In this document: positions 1-7,850 of the stretch, one piece after another
Layout of the letters: each line of letters opens with the position of its first letter
Numbering within the stretch: the stretch's first letter is position 1
Origin: Promicromonospora sukumoe 327MFSha3.1
Lineage (GTDB): Bacteria > Actinomycetota > Actinomycetes > Actinomycetales > Cellulomonadaceae
Length of the DNA stretch: 64,000 nucleotides
Assembly (NCBI RefSeq): GCF_000385135.1
Contig: NZ_ARQM01000010.1
Span: 434,001 to 498,000, forward strand
Direction of reading: 5' to 3'
Notes under the pieces: model-generated
Told to the model about the DNA's origin: nothing
The model's database searches: none
What the model saw: the letters and a program-made list of their open reading frames with translations, nothing else
Position numbers and translations under genes: made by a program

Positions 1-2
1 CG

Positions 3-1454
3 TGGGCCGCCGATTCCTGGGGCGTGCTGGCCGCCATGGTGGCGCTGCTGCTCGTGGCCAACTGGGCCTACTTCTCCAAGCGCGCGCTGCCGCTCAAGTA
101 CATCCTGCCCGGCCTCGCGTTCCTGCTCGTCTACCAGGTCTACGTGGTGGCCTACACGGGCTACGTCGCGTTCACCAACTACGGCGACGGGCACAACAGC
201 ACCAAGGAGCAGGCCATCGAGGCCCTTCTGGTGCAGAACGAGCGCCGCGTGGAGGGCTCGCCCTCCTCGCCCCTGACCGTGGTGGCCGACGGCGACACGC
301 TCGGCTTCGCGATCGTCTCGCCCGACGGCGCGGTCCAGGCGGGCACCGCCGACCAGCCGCTGGAGCCCGTGGACGGCGCCTCCGTCGACGCCGGCCGGGT
401 CACCGCGCTGCCCGGGTACGACGTGCTGGAGTACGCCGCCGTCCTGGAGCGCCAGCAGGAGGTCACGAAGCTGCGCGTCCCCGTCTCGGACGACCCGAAC
501 GAGGGCTCGGTCCGCACGCAGGACGCCCGCACGGGCTACGTCTTCACGTCCACGCTGACCTACGACGCGGCGTCCGACACGATGACCGACACCACCACGG
601 GCGTGACGTACACGCCCAACGACGACGGCCAGTTCGAGGCCGCCGACGGCACCACCCTGCCCGTGGGCTGGCGCGTGCTGGTCGGGTTCGACAACTTCGT
701 CACCGCGTTCGGCGACGACCGGTACGCCGGCCCGTTCGGCAAGATCCTGGTGTGGACCTTCGCGTTCGCCGTGCTCTCGGTCGCGTCCACGTTCCTGCTC
801 GGCCTGTTCCTGGCGATCGCGTTCAACGACCCCCGCCTGCGCGGCCGTCGGATCTACCGGACGCTCGTGATCCTGCCGTACGCGATCCCGGGGTTCCTCG
901 CGGCCCTGCTGTGGTCGGGCATGCTCAACCGGTCCTACGGGTTCGTCAACGAGGTGCTGCTCGGCGGGGCGTCGATCCCGTGGCTCACGGACCCGGTCCT
1001 GGCCAAGCTGGCCGTGCTCGGCGTGAACCTGTGGCTCGGCTTCCCGTACATGTTCCTGATCTGCACGGGCGCCCTGCAGTCGCTGCCGACGGACGTGCTG
1101 GAGGCCGCGAAGATCGACGGCGCCGGCCGCTGGCGCACGTGGCGCTCGATCACGCTCCCGCTGCTGCTGGTCGCGACGGCGCCGCTGCTCATCTCGTCGT
1201 TCGCGTTCAACTTCAACAACTTCACGCTGATCTACATGCTCACGGGCGGCGGCCCGCGGTTCGACGACGCCTCGGTGCCGCTCGGGCACACCGACATCCT
1301 CATCTCGATGGTCTACTCGGTCTCCGGGCTCGACGGCACGGCCGCCAAGGACTACGGCCTGGCCAGCGCCCTGTCGATCGTCATCTTCGTGGTGGTCGCG
1401 ACCATCTCCGCCCTCGCGTTCCGGCGCACCCGATCGCTCGAGGAGATCGCCTGA
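3..1454 (+). CDS. malF: Maltose-type ABC transporter permease MalF, 5' end missing
   Basis: Inner-membrane permease of a maltose/maltodextrin-type ABC importer, working with the MalG partner that follows. The reading frame is open from the first bases of the window, so the true start lies upstream. The visible 483 codons begin inside a first transmembrane region, followed by a second helix and a soluble stretch of about 130 residues (roughly 250-680) matching the extracytoplasmic P2 loop typical of MalF. Five hydrophobic segments follow, with a permease EAA loop (EAAKIDGAGRW) near 1105-1140. Its TGA shares one base with the malG ATG, which implies translational coupling. No ATPase gene is visible beside it. 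The family is secure; maltodextrin as substrate is inferred from the P2-like loop. Confidence 0.9.
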   Translation, partial: WAADSWGVLAAMVALLLVANWAYFSKRALPLKYILPGLAFLLVYQVYVVAYTGYVAFTNYGDGHNSTKEQAIEALLVQNERRVEGSPSSPLTVVADGDTLGFAIVSPDGAVQAGTADQPLEPVDGASVDAGRVTALPGYDVLEYAAVLERQQEVTKLRVPVSDDPNEGSVRTQDARTGYVFTSTLTYDAASDTMTDTTTGVTYTPNDDGQFEAADGTTLPVGWRVLVGFDNFVTAFGDDRYAGPFGKILVWTFAFAVLSVASTFLLGLFLAIAFNDPRLRGRRIYRTLVILPYAIPGFLAALLWSGMLNRSYGFVNEVLLGGASIPWLTDPVLAKLAVLGVNLWLGFPYMFLICTGALQSLPTDVLEAAKIDGAGRWRTWRSITLPLLLVATAPLLISSFAFNFNNFTLIYMLTGGGPRFDDASVPLGHTDILISMVYSVSGLDGTAAKDYGLASALSIVIFVVVATISALAFRRTRSLEEIA

Positions 1455-2338
1455 TGAACTCGCGCACCGCACACGTCGCCCGGCGTCCCGGGCAGCGCGC
1501 CCGCTGGTTCTCCGAGATCGGCTGGCGGCACCTGGTCGGCATCATCGCCGTGGTCTACGCGGGCTTCCCGCTCGTCTACGTGGTCTCCGCGTCCCTGGCC
1601 GACGGCGGCACCCTGACCGGCTCGAACCAGCTGTTCGCGTCGGTCTCCGGGGCCAACTACGCGGCGCTCGCCGGCACGCGGTTCTGGACCTGGATGGCCA
1701 ACACCCTGGTGGTGGCGGTCGCGACGGGCGCGGGCACCGTGCTCATGGGCGCGGCGGCCGCGTACGCCTTCTCGCGGTTCCGGTTCAGCGGACGCCGCGT
1801 GGGGCTCACGGCCCTGCTCGTGATCCAGATGTTCCCGCAGATGCTCGCGTTCGTGGCGATCTTCCTGCTGCTCATCTCGCTCGGGAACGTGGTGCCCGGC
1901 CTCGGCCTGGACTCCAAGCTCTCGCTGATCTGCGTGTACCTGGGCGGCGCGCTCGGCGTGAACACGTTCCTCATGTACGGGTTCTTCAACACCGTGCCGC
2001 GCGAGATCGACGAGGCCGCGAAGATCGACGGCGCCTCGCACGCCCAGATCTACTGGACCATCGTGCTGCGCCTGACCGCGCCGATCCTCGCCGTGGTGGG
2101 GCTGCTCAGCTTCATCAGCACGTTCGGCGAGTTCATCATCGCGCGCGTGCTGCTGCAGTCGGAGGACAACTGGACGCTCGCCGTCGGCCTCTACGGCTGG
2201 GTCTCCTCGCTGCAGGACGCCAACTGGGGCCTGTTCACGGCCGGCGCCGTCATCTCGGCGGTTCCGGTGCTCGCGCTGTTCCTGTTCCTGCAGAAGTACA
2301 TCGTGGGCGGGCTGACGGCGGGCTCGGTCAAGGGCTGA
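1454..2338 (+). CDS. malG: Maltose-type ABC transporter permease MalG
   Basis: Second permease of the maltose-type importer, 294 residues and a normal length for MalG. It has a cytoplasmic basic N-terminus, six hydrophobic segments and the EAA loop (DEAAKIDGASHAQIYWTIV) that contacts the ATPase. The C-terminus ends in the GGLTAGSVKG pattern common in MalG proteins. The ATG at 1454 overlaps the malF stop by one base. It is the last gene of its unit: a 28-bp perfect hairpin begins 21 bases after the stop, and the next gene is on the opposite strand. Confidence 0.93.
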   Translation: MNSRTAHVARRPGQRARWFSEIGWRHLVGIIAVVYAGFPLVYVVSASLADGGTLTGSNQLFASVSGANYAALAGTRFWTWMANTLVVAVATGAGTVLMGAAAAYAFSRFRFSGRRVGLTALLVIQMFPQMLAFVAIFLLLISLGNVVPGLGLDSKLSLICVYLGGALGVNTFLMYGFFNTVPREIDEAAKIDGASHAQIYWTIVLRLTAPILAVVGLLSFISTFGEFIIARVLLQSEDNWTLAVGLYGWVSSLQDANWGLFTAGAVISAVPVLALFLFLQKYIVGGLTAGSVKG

Positions 2339-2358
2339 GTGGTGATGCGGCCAACCCC

Positions 2359-2418
2359 TTCGAGGCCTAGGTTTCTTCGCTTTCAGTCAACTGAAAGCGA
2401 AGAAACCTAGGCCTCGAA
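2359..2418. terminator. 28-bp perfect hairpin between convergent genes
   Basis: Arms 2359-2386 and 2391-2418 are perfect reverse complements separated by a four-base TCAA loop. The element sits between malG (+) and the HipB-like gene (-), so it can end transcription from both sides. There is no T-run on either strand. The arms include the internal motif GCCTAGG. It is longer and cleaner than an ordinary intrinsic terminator and belongs to a series in this window. Confidence 0.8.
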
Positions 2419-2433
2419 GCGCACTGAGTGCTG

Positions 2434-2691
2434 TCAGCCGGCATCGTCGAACTCGATCCGGACCTGTGCGGTGCGGGGGACGACGTAGATCTCGTATCCG
2501 GCGCTGGTCAGTGCCTTCGTCAGTGCGTCGGTGGTGACGGGGATCCCGCGCTCCAGCCGGGAGAGTGTCGGTCGTGAGGATCCGATCAGCTCGGCGAGCG
2601 AGGACTGGCTCAAGCCCGCCGACTCCCGAGCGCCCTTGACGGCGGCCCCGAGCGCGGGGAGGCCGCGGGCGCGAAACCATCTCTGAACCAT
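2434..2691 (-). CDS. HipB-like XRE-family regulator (orphan)
   Basis: An 85-residue protein with one helix-turn-helix of the Xre/Cro type at about residues 14-68 (SAGLSQSSLAELIGSSRPTL, then SRLERG), followed by a short C-terminal strand region (YEIYVVP) typical of HipB-like antitoxins. A purine-rich GGAGAGG lies 12 bases before the ATG. HipB genes normally precede a hipA kinase, but here the gene runs straight into the 2359-2418 hairpin and then malG, and the upstream neighbour is dgt. It is therefore either a free-standing regulator or the remnant of a toxin-antitoxin pair. Confidence 0.75.
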   Translation of the reverse strand: MVQRWFRARGLPALGAAVKGARESAGLSQSSLAELIGSSRPTLSRLERGIPVTTDALTKALTSAGYEIYVVPRTAQVRIEFDDAG

Positions 2692-2721
2692 ATGTGATTC
2701 AACCTCTCCGGCTGGCGCGAT

Positions 2722-2774
2722 GAATCAGATATGAGCAGTCTCGACTTTGACTGCCTTTGCGTCAAATCTGATTC
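2722..2774. promoter_or_regulatory. Possible operator of the HipB-like gene
   Basis: GAATCAGAT at 2722-2730 and its exact reverse complement ATCTGATTC at 2766-2774 flank an AT-richer stretch upstream of the HipB-like gene. A further TGATTC lies at 2695-2700. HipB proteins usually repress themselves through inverted repeats in this position. This is the only AT-rich tract in the area. Binding by this protein is an inference. Confidence 0.35.
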
Positions 2775-2819
2775 GCAATGAAGCGGCGGAGACAATCCCC
2801 TGGAATGCGACCGGATGGC

Positions 2820-4136
2820 CTACGAGGCCGAGGCCGGGGCCACCAGCCGCCGGTGCAGCGCGATCGCCGACAGGTCCGTCAGCGAGGCGACCTGGTCCAC
2901 CACCACGCGCAGGCGCGCGGCGTCGTCGGGCGCCGCGCGCCAGTCCGCCGCGAGCGGCGGCTCCAGCTCGTCGGGCCCGCGGTCGGCGAGCACGCGCACC
3001 AGGTCGGTCAGGATCTCCCGCTCCCGCAGGTAGCGGGGCTCCTGGCCGCGGGGCGCCATCACGTAGGCCACGGCGATGCCCTTCAGGGCGAGGATCTCGT
3101 GCTCGATCTCGTCGGGCACCACGAGCCGCGCGGCGTACCGCGTCAGCGCGCCGTCGCCGTACTCGGCGCGGGTCGCGTCGATCGCAGCGCCGATGAACCG
3201 GCCGATGAGCTGGCTCGTCATGTCCTTGAGCGAGGCTAGCGAGCCGCGCGACCCGTCGAAGGCCCGCACCAGGTGGCCCTCGCCGCGCAGGTACTCCTGC
3301 AGCCGGCCGATGGCGGCGTCGATCGCGTCGGCCCGGTACCACTCGCCGTACCAGGACCGCACGTACTCGGCCACGCGCGCCCGCTCCTCGGCGTCCGCCA
3401 TGAGGTCCAGGTCGACGCGGCCTGCCACGACGCCGTCCTCGACGTCGTGCACGGAGTAGCTGATGTCGTCGGCGAGGTCCATGACCTGCGCCTCCAGGCA
3501 CTTGACGCCGTCGGGCGCGTCCTTGCGCAGCCAGGTGAACACGGGGGCGTCGTCGGGGTAGACGCCGAACTTGCGGCTCGCCGTGCCGTCCGGCCGGGCC
3601 GGGCCCGCGCCGTAGGCCCACGGGTACTTGACGCTCGCGTCGAGGCTGGCGCGGGTCAGGTTGAGGCCGGCGGGCACGCCGTCGAAGCCGATCACCTTGG
3701 GCTCCAGGCGGGTCAGCAGGCGCAGGGTCTGCGCGTTGCCCTCGAAGCCGCCGATCGGCTCGGCGATCTCGGCGAGTGCCGTCTCGCCGTTGTGCCCGAA
3801 GGGCGGGTGCCCCAGGTCGTGGGTGAGGCAGGCGGTGTCGACGACGTCGGGGTCGCAGCCGAGCGAGCGGCCCATGCCGCGGCCCACCTGGGCCACCTCG
3901 AGGGAGTGGGTCAGGCGGGTGCGCACGAAGTCGTCGTGCCCCGCGCCGAGCACCTGGGTCTTGGCGCCGAGCCGGCGCAGCGCGGAGGAGTGCACCACGC
4001 GCCCGCGGTCCCGTTCGAACGGGGTCCGGGCCTGCGACTTGGGCGGTTCGGTCACCCAGCGCTCGACGTCCTGCGCGCTGTACGACGGCGGGATGCTCTT
4101 CCCGAGGGCTTGCTCCACGCTGGCCACTCTAGCCAC
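2820..4136 (-). CDS. dgt: dGTP triphosphohydrolase-like protein
   Basis: Cytoplasmic HD-domain enzyme of the dGTPase family, which hydrolyses dNTPs to deoxynucleoside and triphosphate. The 438-residue product shows the family signature: RTRLTHSLEV with His77, then THDLGHPPFGHNGE with the His106-Asp107 pair plus His110 and His115, the metal ligands of the HD fold. Length suits the short bacterial dGTPase-like class. In other actinomycetes dgt usually sits next to dnaG on the same strand; here dnaG lies about 1.8 kb away in the opposite direction with three genes between. The start at 4136 is the first good ATG; a palindrome CCGGGAATCCCGG lies just upstream at 4141-4153. Confidence 0.93.
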   Translation of the reverse strand: MARVASVEQALGKSIPPSYSAQDVERWVTEPPKSQARTPFERDRGRVVHSSALRRLGAKTQVLGAGHDDFVRTRLTHSLEVAQVGRGMGRSLGCDPDVVDTACLTHDLGHPPFGHNGETALAEIAEPIGGFEGNAQTLRLLTRLEPKVIGFDGVPAGLNLTRASLDASVKYPWAYGAGPARPDGTASRKFGVYPDDAPVFTWLRKDAPDGVKCLEAQVMDLADDISYSVHDVEDGVVAGRVDLDLMADAEERARVAEYVRSWYGEWYRADAIDAAIGRLQEYLRGEGHLVRAFDGSRGSLASLKDMTSQLIGRFIGAAIDATRAEYGDGALTRYAARLVVPDEIEHEILALKGIAVAYVMAPRGQEPRYLREREILTDLVRVLADRGPDELEPPLAADWRAAPDDAARLRVVVDQVASLTDLSAIALHRRLVAPASAS

Positions 4137-4192
4137 GCGGCCGGGAATCCCGGAATCACGCGGCTTGGTGGCCTCCGTCAGGGGGCCGTCGC

Positions 4193-4220
4193 CGGCGGAG
4201 GCAGGGCACTGCCTCCGCCG
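4193..4220 (-). terminator. Hairpin terminator of the DUF4236 gene
   Basis: A perfect 12-bp stem (4193-4204 with 4209-4220) and a GGCA loop begins seven bases beyond the stop of the DUF4236 gene on the minus strand. It is GC-rich and lacks a T-run. The position fits a terminator that separates this gene from dgt. Confidence 0.6.
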
Positions 4221-4227
4221 CGCCGCG

Positions 4228-4401
4228 TCACTTGTTGTTGCTGTACCAGCTCAGACCGCCGGGGAGGTTGATCGAGTGCTTCTTGGTCTTGGAGTTCCAG
4301 GTCCAGGGACCCACCTTGAAGCTCATCGACGACAGGCCCCGCTGCGTGATGTTGAACTTGAGCGGCCCGAACGACAGCCGCTTGCGATACCTGATTCCCA
4401 T
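4228..4401 (-). CDS. DUF4236 mini-protein, 57 residues
   Basis: A 57-residue basic protein that reads as a single DUF4236 domain: MGIRYRKRLSFGPLKFN, a SxxGLSSMSFKVG stretch and a C-terminal LPGGLSWYSN. The frame is open further upstream, but the ATG at 4401 is preceded by AGGGAGGA at a good distance and gives the exact domain boundary, so I chose it. DUF4236 proteins are small beta-strand proteins of unknown function found across bacteria. The gene stands alone with its own terminator, between dgt and a VOC gene on the same strand. Confidence 0.85.
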   Translation of the reverse strand: MGIRYRKRLSFGPLKFNITQRGLSSMSFKVGPWTWNSKTKKHSINLPGGLSWYSNNK

Positions 4402-4533
4402 GGTGCTTCTGTTCCTCCCTGAGTCGGGGCAAAGCGTACCGAACCGCGCTAGCCCGGCAAACCAACCAGGGAGCGTGCCAGACGCACAGTTCCCTCGGGT
4501 GACCTGTACGTCTGACACGTCGAAAAGGGGGCG

Positions 4534-4986
4534 TCAGTCGCGGGCCGCGACCCAGGCGTCGCTGGCGCGCCGGACGTCGTCGGGGGTGACCGACTCCGCG
4601 ACCGTCACGAAGTACCAGCGGTGCCCGAACGGGCAGCGCACCGCGGCCTGCCGGAACCCCTCGAACCAGTCGGCCGGCTCGGCCAGGCTGGTCGCGCCGG
4701 CGCCCATCGCCCGCGCGTAGGCGGCGTCCGTGTCCTCGACCGGGACGGTGAAGCTCGCGTGCGTCGGCGCGCCCGGCTCGGGGGCCGCCGAGTCGGGCGG
4801 GAACGCGCCGGCCACCGTGAACGTGGACTCGCCCGCGGCGGAGCGCAGGATCAGGTCGGAGTGGATCACGGCGTCGCCCGCGGTGATCACGTCGAGCGTC
4901 TCGGCGCCCAGCGCGGCCTCGTAGAACGCGATGGCGGCCCGGGCGTCGGACACGGCGATGTTGGGGTGCAGGGCTGAGTTCTTCAT
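4534..4986 (-). CDS. VOC-family (glyoxalase/PhnB-like) protein
   Basis: A 150-residue cytoplasmic protein of the vicinal-oxygen-chelate fold. It has two beta-alpha-beta-beta-beta halves, opening with LHPNIAVSDARAAIAFYEAA and ending with a second half around CPFGHRWYFVTV. This PhnB-like subgroup often lacks a known substrate and includes resistance and dioxygenase-like proteins. The start at 4986 matches the domain start; upstream in-frame codons would run under the divergent AraC gene. It is transcribed away from that AraC regulator, with only 43 bases between the two starts, so common control is likely. Confidence 0.8.
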   Translation of the reverse strand: MKNSALHPNIAVSDARAAIAFYEAALGAETLDVITAGDAVIHSDLILRSAAGESTFTVAGAFPPDSAAPEPGAPTHASFTVPVEDTDAAYARAMGAGATSLAEPADWFEGFRQAAVRCPFGHRWYFVTVAESVTPDDVRRASDAWVAARD

Positions 4987-5029
4987 GCCACCGATGCTCG
5001 CGCGTCCCGGGTGTGCCAGTCTTGGAATT

Positions 5030-5887
5030 ATGCGACAGGTGTTCGACGGCGAGACGGCCGACAGCGCGCTCGACTCCGGGCCCACGCTCGGCATCGTGAA
5101 CCCCGTGCGGGCGCGCGACCGGTTCGCGCTGGCCCGCGTGGAGCCGGCGGCCGACCTCGCCGACCTCGTGGACTGGCACTGGGTGATCACCTGGGACCTG
5201 CCGCCCGGGGTCGCGTTCACGCAGAACGTGATGCCGCACCCCGTGGGGCACGTGGTCGCCGAGCGCGAGGGGTTCCTCGCCTACGCCATGCCCGCCGGCC
5301 TCTTCGAGCGCACCCTTGCCGGGACCGGCGCCGTGGTCGGCACCAAGCTGCGCCCCGGCGGGTACCGCGCCCTGCTCGGGCTGGCGCACCCGGGGGAGCG
5401 TGGCGCCGTCGGGCCGGCGTCCTTCCTGGGCCCGACGGCGGCGCCCGTCTGCGCGGAGGCTCTCGCCCAGGCGTCGGCCGGGCGGCCCGACGCCGCCGTC
5501 CGCACCGTCACCCCGCTGCTGCGGGCCGCCGTCGAGCGGTCCCGCACCGCCCGGTCCACGGCGGCGCTGACCGCCCTGCGTGAGGCGTTCGCCGTCATCG
5601 CAGACGCCGTGCCGGGCACCTCCGTCACGGCGCTCGCCGGCCGGCTCGGCACCACGCCGCGCTCGCTGCAGCGGCTGTTCGCCGACTGGGTGGGGGTGAG
5701 CCCCAAGTGGGTGCTGCGGCGGCACCGCGTGCACCTCGCCGCCGAGATGCTGGGCCGCGACCCCGGGCTTGACCTCGCCGGGCTGGCGGCCGCCGTCGGC
5801 TACTACGACCAGGCGCACTTCTCCGGGGACTTCGTCCGCGCCGTCGGCGTACCGCCGGGGGAGTACGCCCGTTCCTGCCGGGCATAG
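5030..5887 (+). CDS. AraC-family transcriptional regulator
   Basis: A 285-residue regulator. The first 150 residues resemble the DUF6597-type sensor domain of AraC proteins (DLVDWHWVITWDLPPG, then TKLRPGGYRALLG). The C-terminal 100 residues carry the two helix-turn-helix motifs (SVTALAGRLGTTPRSLQRLF and LAGLAAAVGYYDQAHFSGDF). It is divergent from the VOC gene and probably regulates it. It ends only nine bases before the dnaG start, although the two genes are unlikely to be functionally related. I chose the ATG at 5030 because the domain begins there. Confidence 0.88.
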   Translation: MRQVFDGETADSALDSGPTLGIVNPVRARDRFALARVEPAADLADLVDWHWVITWDLPPGVAFTQNVMPHPVGHVVAEREGFLAYAMPAGLFERTLAGTGAVVGTKLRPGGYRALLGLAHPGERGAVGPASFLGPTAAPVCAEALAQASAGRPDAAVRTVTPLLRAAVERSRTARSTAALTALREAFAVIADAVPGTSVTALAGRLGTTPRSLQRLFADWVGVSPKWVLRRHRVHLAAEMLGRDPGLDLAGLAAAVGYYDQAHFSGDFVRAVGVPPGEYARSCRA

Positions 5888-5896
5888 AATTCCGAC

Positions 5897-7846
5897 GTGG
5901 CCGGGCTGATCAGACGCGAGGATGTGGACCAGGTCCGCGAGCGCGCGCGGATCGACGAGATCGTCTCGGCGCACGTGACCCTCAAGCCCGCGGGCGTGGG
6001 CGCGCTGGTGGGGCTGTGCCCCTTCCACGACGAGCGCAGCCCCAGCTTCAACGTGCGGCCCAGCGTGGGCCGGTACCACTGCTTCGGCTGCGGCGAGGGC
6101 GGCGACGTCATCGAGTTCGTCATGAAGATGGACGGGCTGAGCTTCACCGAGGCGATCGAGTACCTCGCGGGCAAGACGGGCGTGACGCTGCGCTACGAGG
6201 AGGGCGGCAACGCCCGCCCGCGCGAGGAGCCGGGCAAGCGCCAGCGGCTGCTGGAGGCGCACCGGGTGGCCGCGGACTTCTACGCGGAGCAGCTCATGGG
6301 GCCCGACGCGACGGCGGCGCGCACGTTCCTGGCGGAGCGCAGCTTCGACCGGTCGGATGCCGAGCTGTTCGGCGTGGGCTTCGCGCCCAAGGGCTGGGAC
6401 TCGCTCCAGCGCCACCTCCAGGGCCGCGGGTTCACGCAGGCGGAGCTGGTGGCCAGCGGCCTGATGTCGCAGGGGCAGCGCGGTATCTACGACCGGTTCC
6501 GCGGGCGCGTCATGTGGCCCATCCGGGACGTGACGGGCGCCGTGATCGGGTTCGGCGCGCGCCGCCTGTTCGAGGACGACCAGGGCCCCAAGTACCTGAA
6601 CACCCCGGAGACCAGCCTCTACAAGAAGTCGCACGTGCTGTACGGGATCGACCTCGCCAAGCGCGACATCGCCAAGGGCAAGCGCGTGGTGGTGGTCGAG
6701 GGGTACACGGACGTCATGGCGGCGCACCTGTCGGGTGTGACGACGGCGGTGGCCACCTGCGGCACGGCCTTCGGCGGCGACCACGCCAAGGTGGTGCGGC
6801 GCCTGCTCGGCGACACGACGGCGGGCGGCGGCATGCAGCTCGCCTCGGGCGGCACCGTGGGCGGCGAGATCATCTTCACGTTCGACGGCGACGCGGCGGG
6901 CCAGAAGGCCGCCGAGCGCGCCTACGGCGAGGACCAGCGGTTCTTCGCGCAGACGTACGTGGCCGTGGCCGACGGTGGCATGGACCCCTGCGACCTGCGC
7001 ATGGCCAAGGGCCCGGAGGCGGTGCGCGCGCTGGTGGACGGCCGCAAGCCGCTGTTCGCGTTCGTCATCCAGGCCAAGCTCAGGCAGTTCGACCTGAACA
7101 CGGTGGAGGGACGGGTGCTCGCGGTACGGGCGGCCGCGCCGGAGATCGTCGGCATCCGCGACCGCAGCCAGCGTGACGGCTACGTGCGCCAGGTCGCGGG
7201 CTGGATCGGCACCGAGATCGAGGAGGTGCGCCGCGAGGTGGCGCGCGCGGCGTCGACGCCGCAGCGCCGCCCGGCGGACCGGCCGGACGGCGCCCGCCCG
7301 CCGTCGGGCGCGACCCCGGTGGCCGGTGCGCCCGGTGGTGGCCGCCCGGCGCAGGTGGCGCAGCTTCCGGCGCCCGACCCGCGCGACCCGGTGGCCCGCG
7401 ACGAGCGGCTCGCACTGGTGGCGGTGCTGCAGTACCCGCAGCACGTGCCGGCGTCGTTCGACGAGCTGGGCGAGGACGCGTTCGCGGTGCCGGCCTGGCG
7501 CGCGGTGCACGCCGCGATCCGGGCGGCCGGGGGAGTGGCCGCCGGAAGCCAGCAGTCGGCCGCGCAGTGGGTCGCGGCGGTGCTGGAGCAGTCCCCCGAG
7601 TCGGTGGCGATCGTGGTGACCCAGCTCTCGGTCGCCTCGCTCCCCGAGGACCGCGAGGCGGCCGTCGCGGCGTTCGTCGAGGGCCTGGTGCGGCGCGTCG
7701 TCGACCTGGGCCTCAAGCGCCGGGTCGACGACGCGCGCAGCCGCCTGCAGCGGCTGGACCCGTCCGACGAGAGTGCCTACAACGCGGCGTTCGCCGAGCT
7801 GCTGGCGATCGAGAGCGAGCGCAGGGCGCTGCGCGAGAGCGCGTAG
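5897..7846 (+). CDS. dnaG: DNA primase
   Basis: Makes RNA primers at the replication fork. The 649-residue protein has the CHC2 zinc ribbon (Cys41, His44, Cys62, Cys65 in CPFH and YHCFGC), the primase catalytic core with the Toprim motifs VVVVEGYTDV near residues 262-272 and FTFDGDAAGQ near 327-336, and a C-terminal helicase-binding region after a Pro/Ala/Gly-rich linker at about 450-490. GTG at 5897 gives the usual actinobacterial N-terminus. No ribosome-binding site is visible in the nine bases after the AraC stop. Separation from dgt is unusual compared with related genomes. Confidence 0.97.
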   Translation: MAGLIRREDVDQVRERARIDEIVSAHVTLKPAGVGALVGLCPFHDERSPSFNVRPSVGRYHCFGCGEGGDVIEFVMKMDGLSFTEAIEYLAGKTGVTLRYEEGGNARPREEPGKRQRLLEAHRVAADFYAEQLMGPDATAARTFLAERSFDRSDAELFGVGFAPKGWDSLQRHLQGRGFTQAELVASGLMSQGQRGIYDRFRGRVMWPIRDVTGAVIGFGARRLFEDDQGPKYLNTPETSLYKKSHVLYGIDLAKRDIAKGKRVVVVEGYTDVMAAHLSGVTTAVATCGTAFGGDHAKVVRRLLGDTTAGGGMQLASGGTVGGEIIFTFDGDAAGQKAAERAYGEDQRFFAQTYVAVADGGMDPCDLRMAKGPEAVRALVDGRKPLFAFVIQAKLRQFDLNTVEGRVLAVRAAAPEIVGIRDRSQRDGYVRQVAGWIGTEIEEVRREVARAASTPQRRPADRPDGARPPSGATPVAGAPGGGRPAQVAQLPAPDPRDPVARDERLALVAVLQYPQHVPASFDELGEDAFAVPAWRAVHAAIRAAGGVAAGSQQSAAQWVAAVLEQSPESVAIVVTQLSVASLPEDREAAVAAFVEGLVRRVVDLGLKRRVDDARSRLQRLDPSDESAYNAAFAELLAIESERRALRESA

Positions 7847-7850
7847 GGGC

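Noticed and set aside
2359-2418. Inverted repeat as the end of an insertion sequence or attachment site
   Set aside because: There is no transposase or integrase, no direct target repeats, and the two arms form one compact hairpin between convergent stops, which fits a terminator better.
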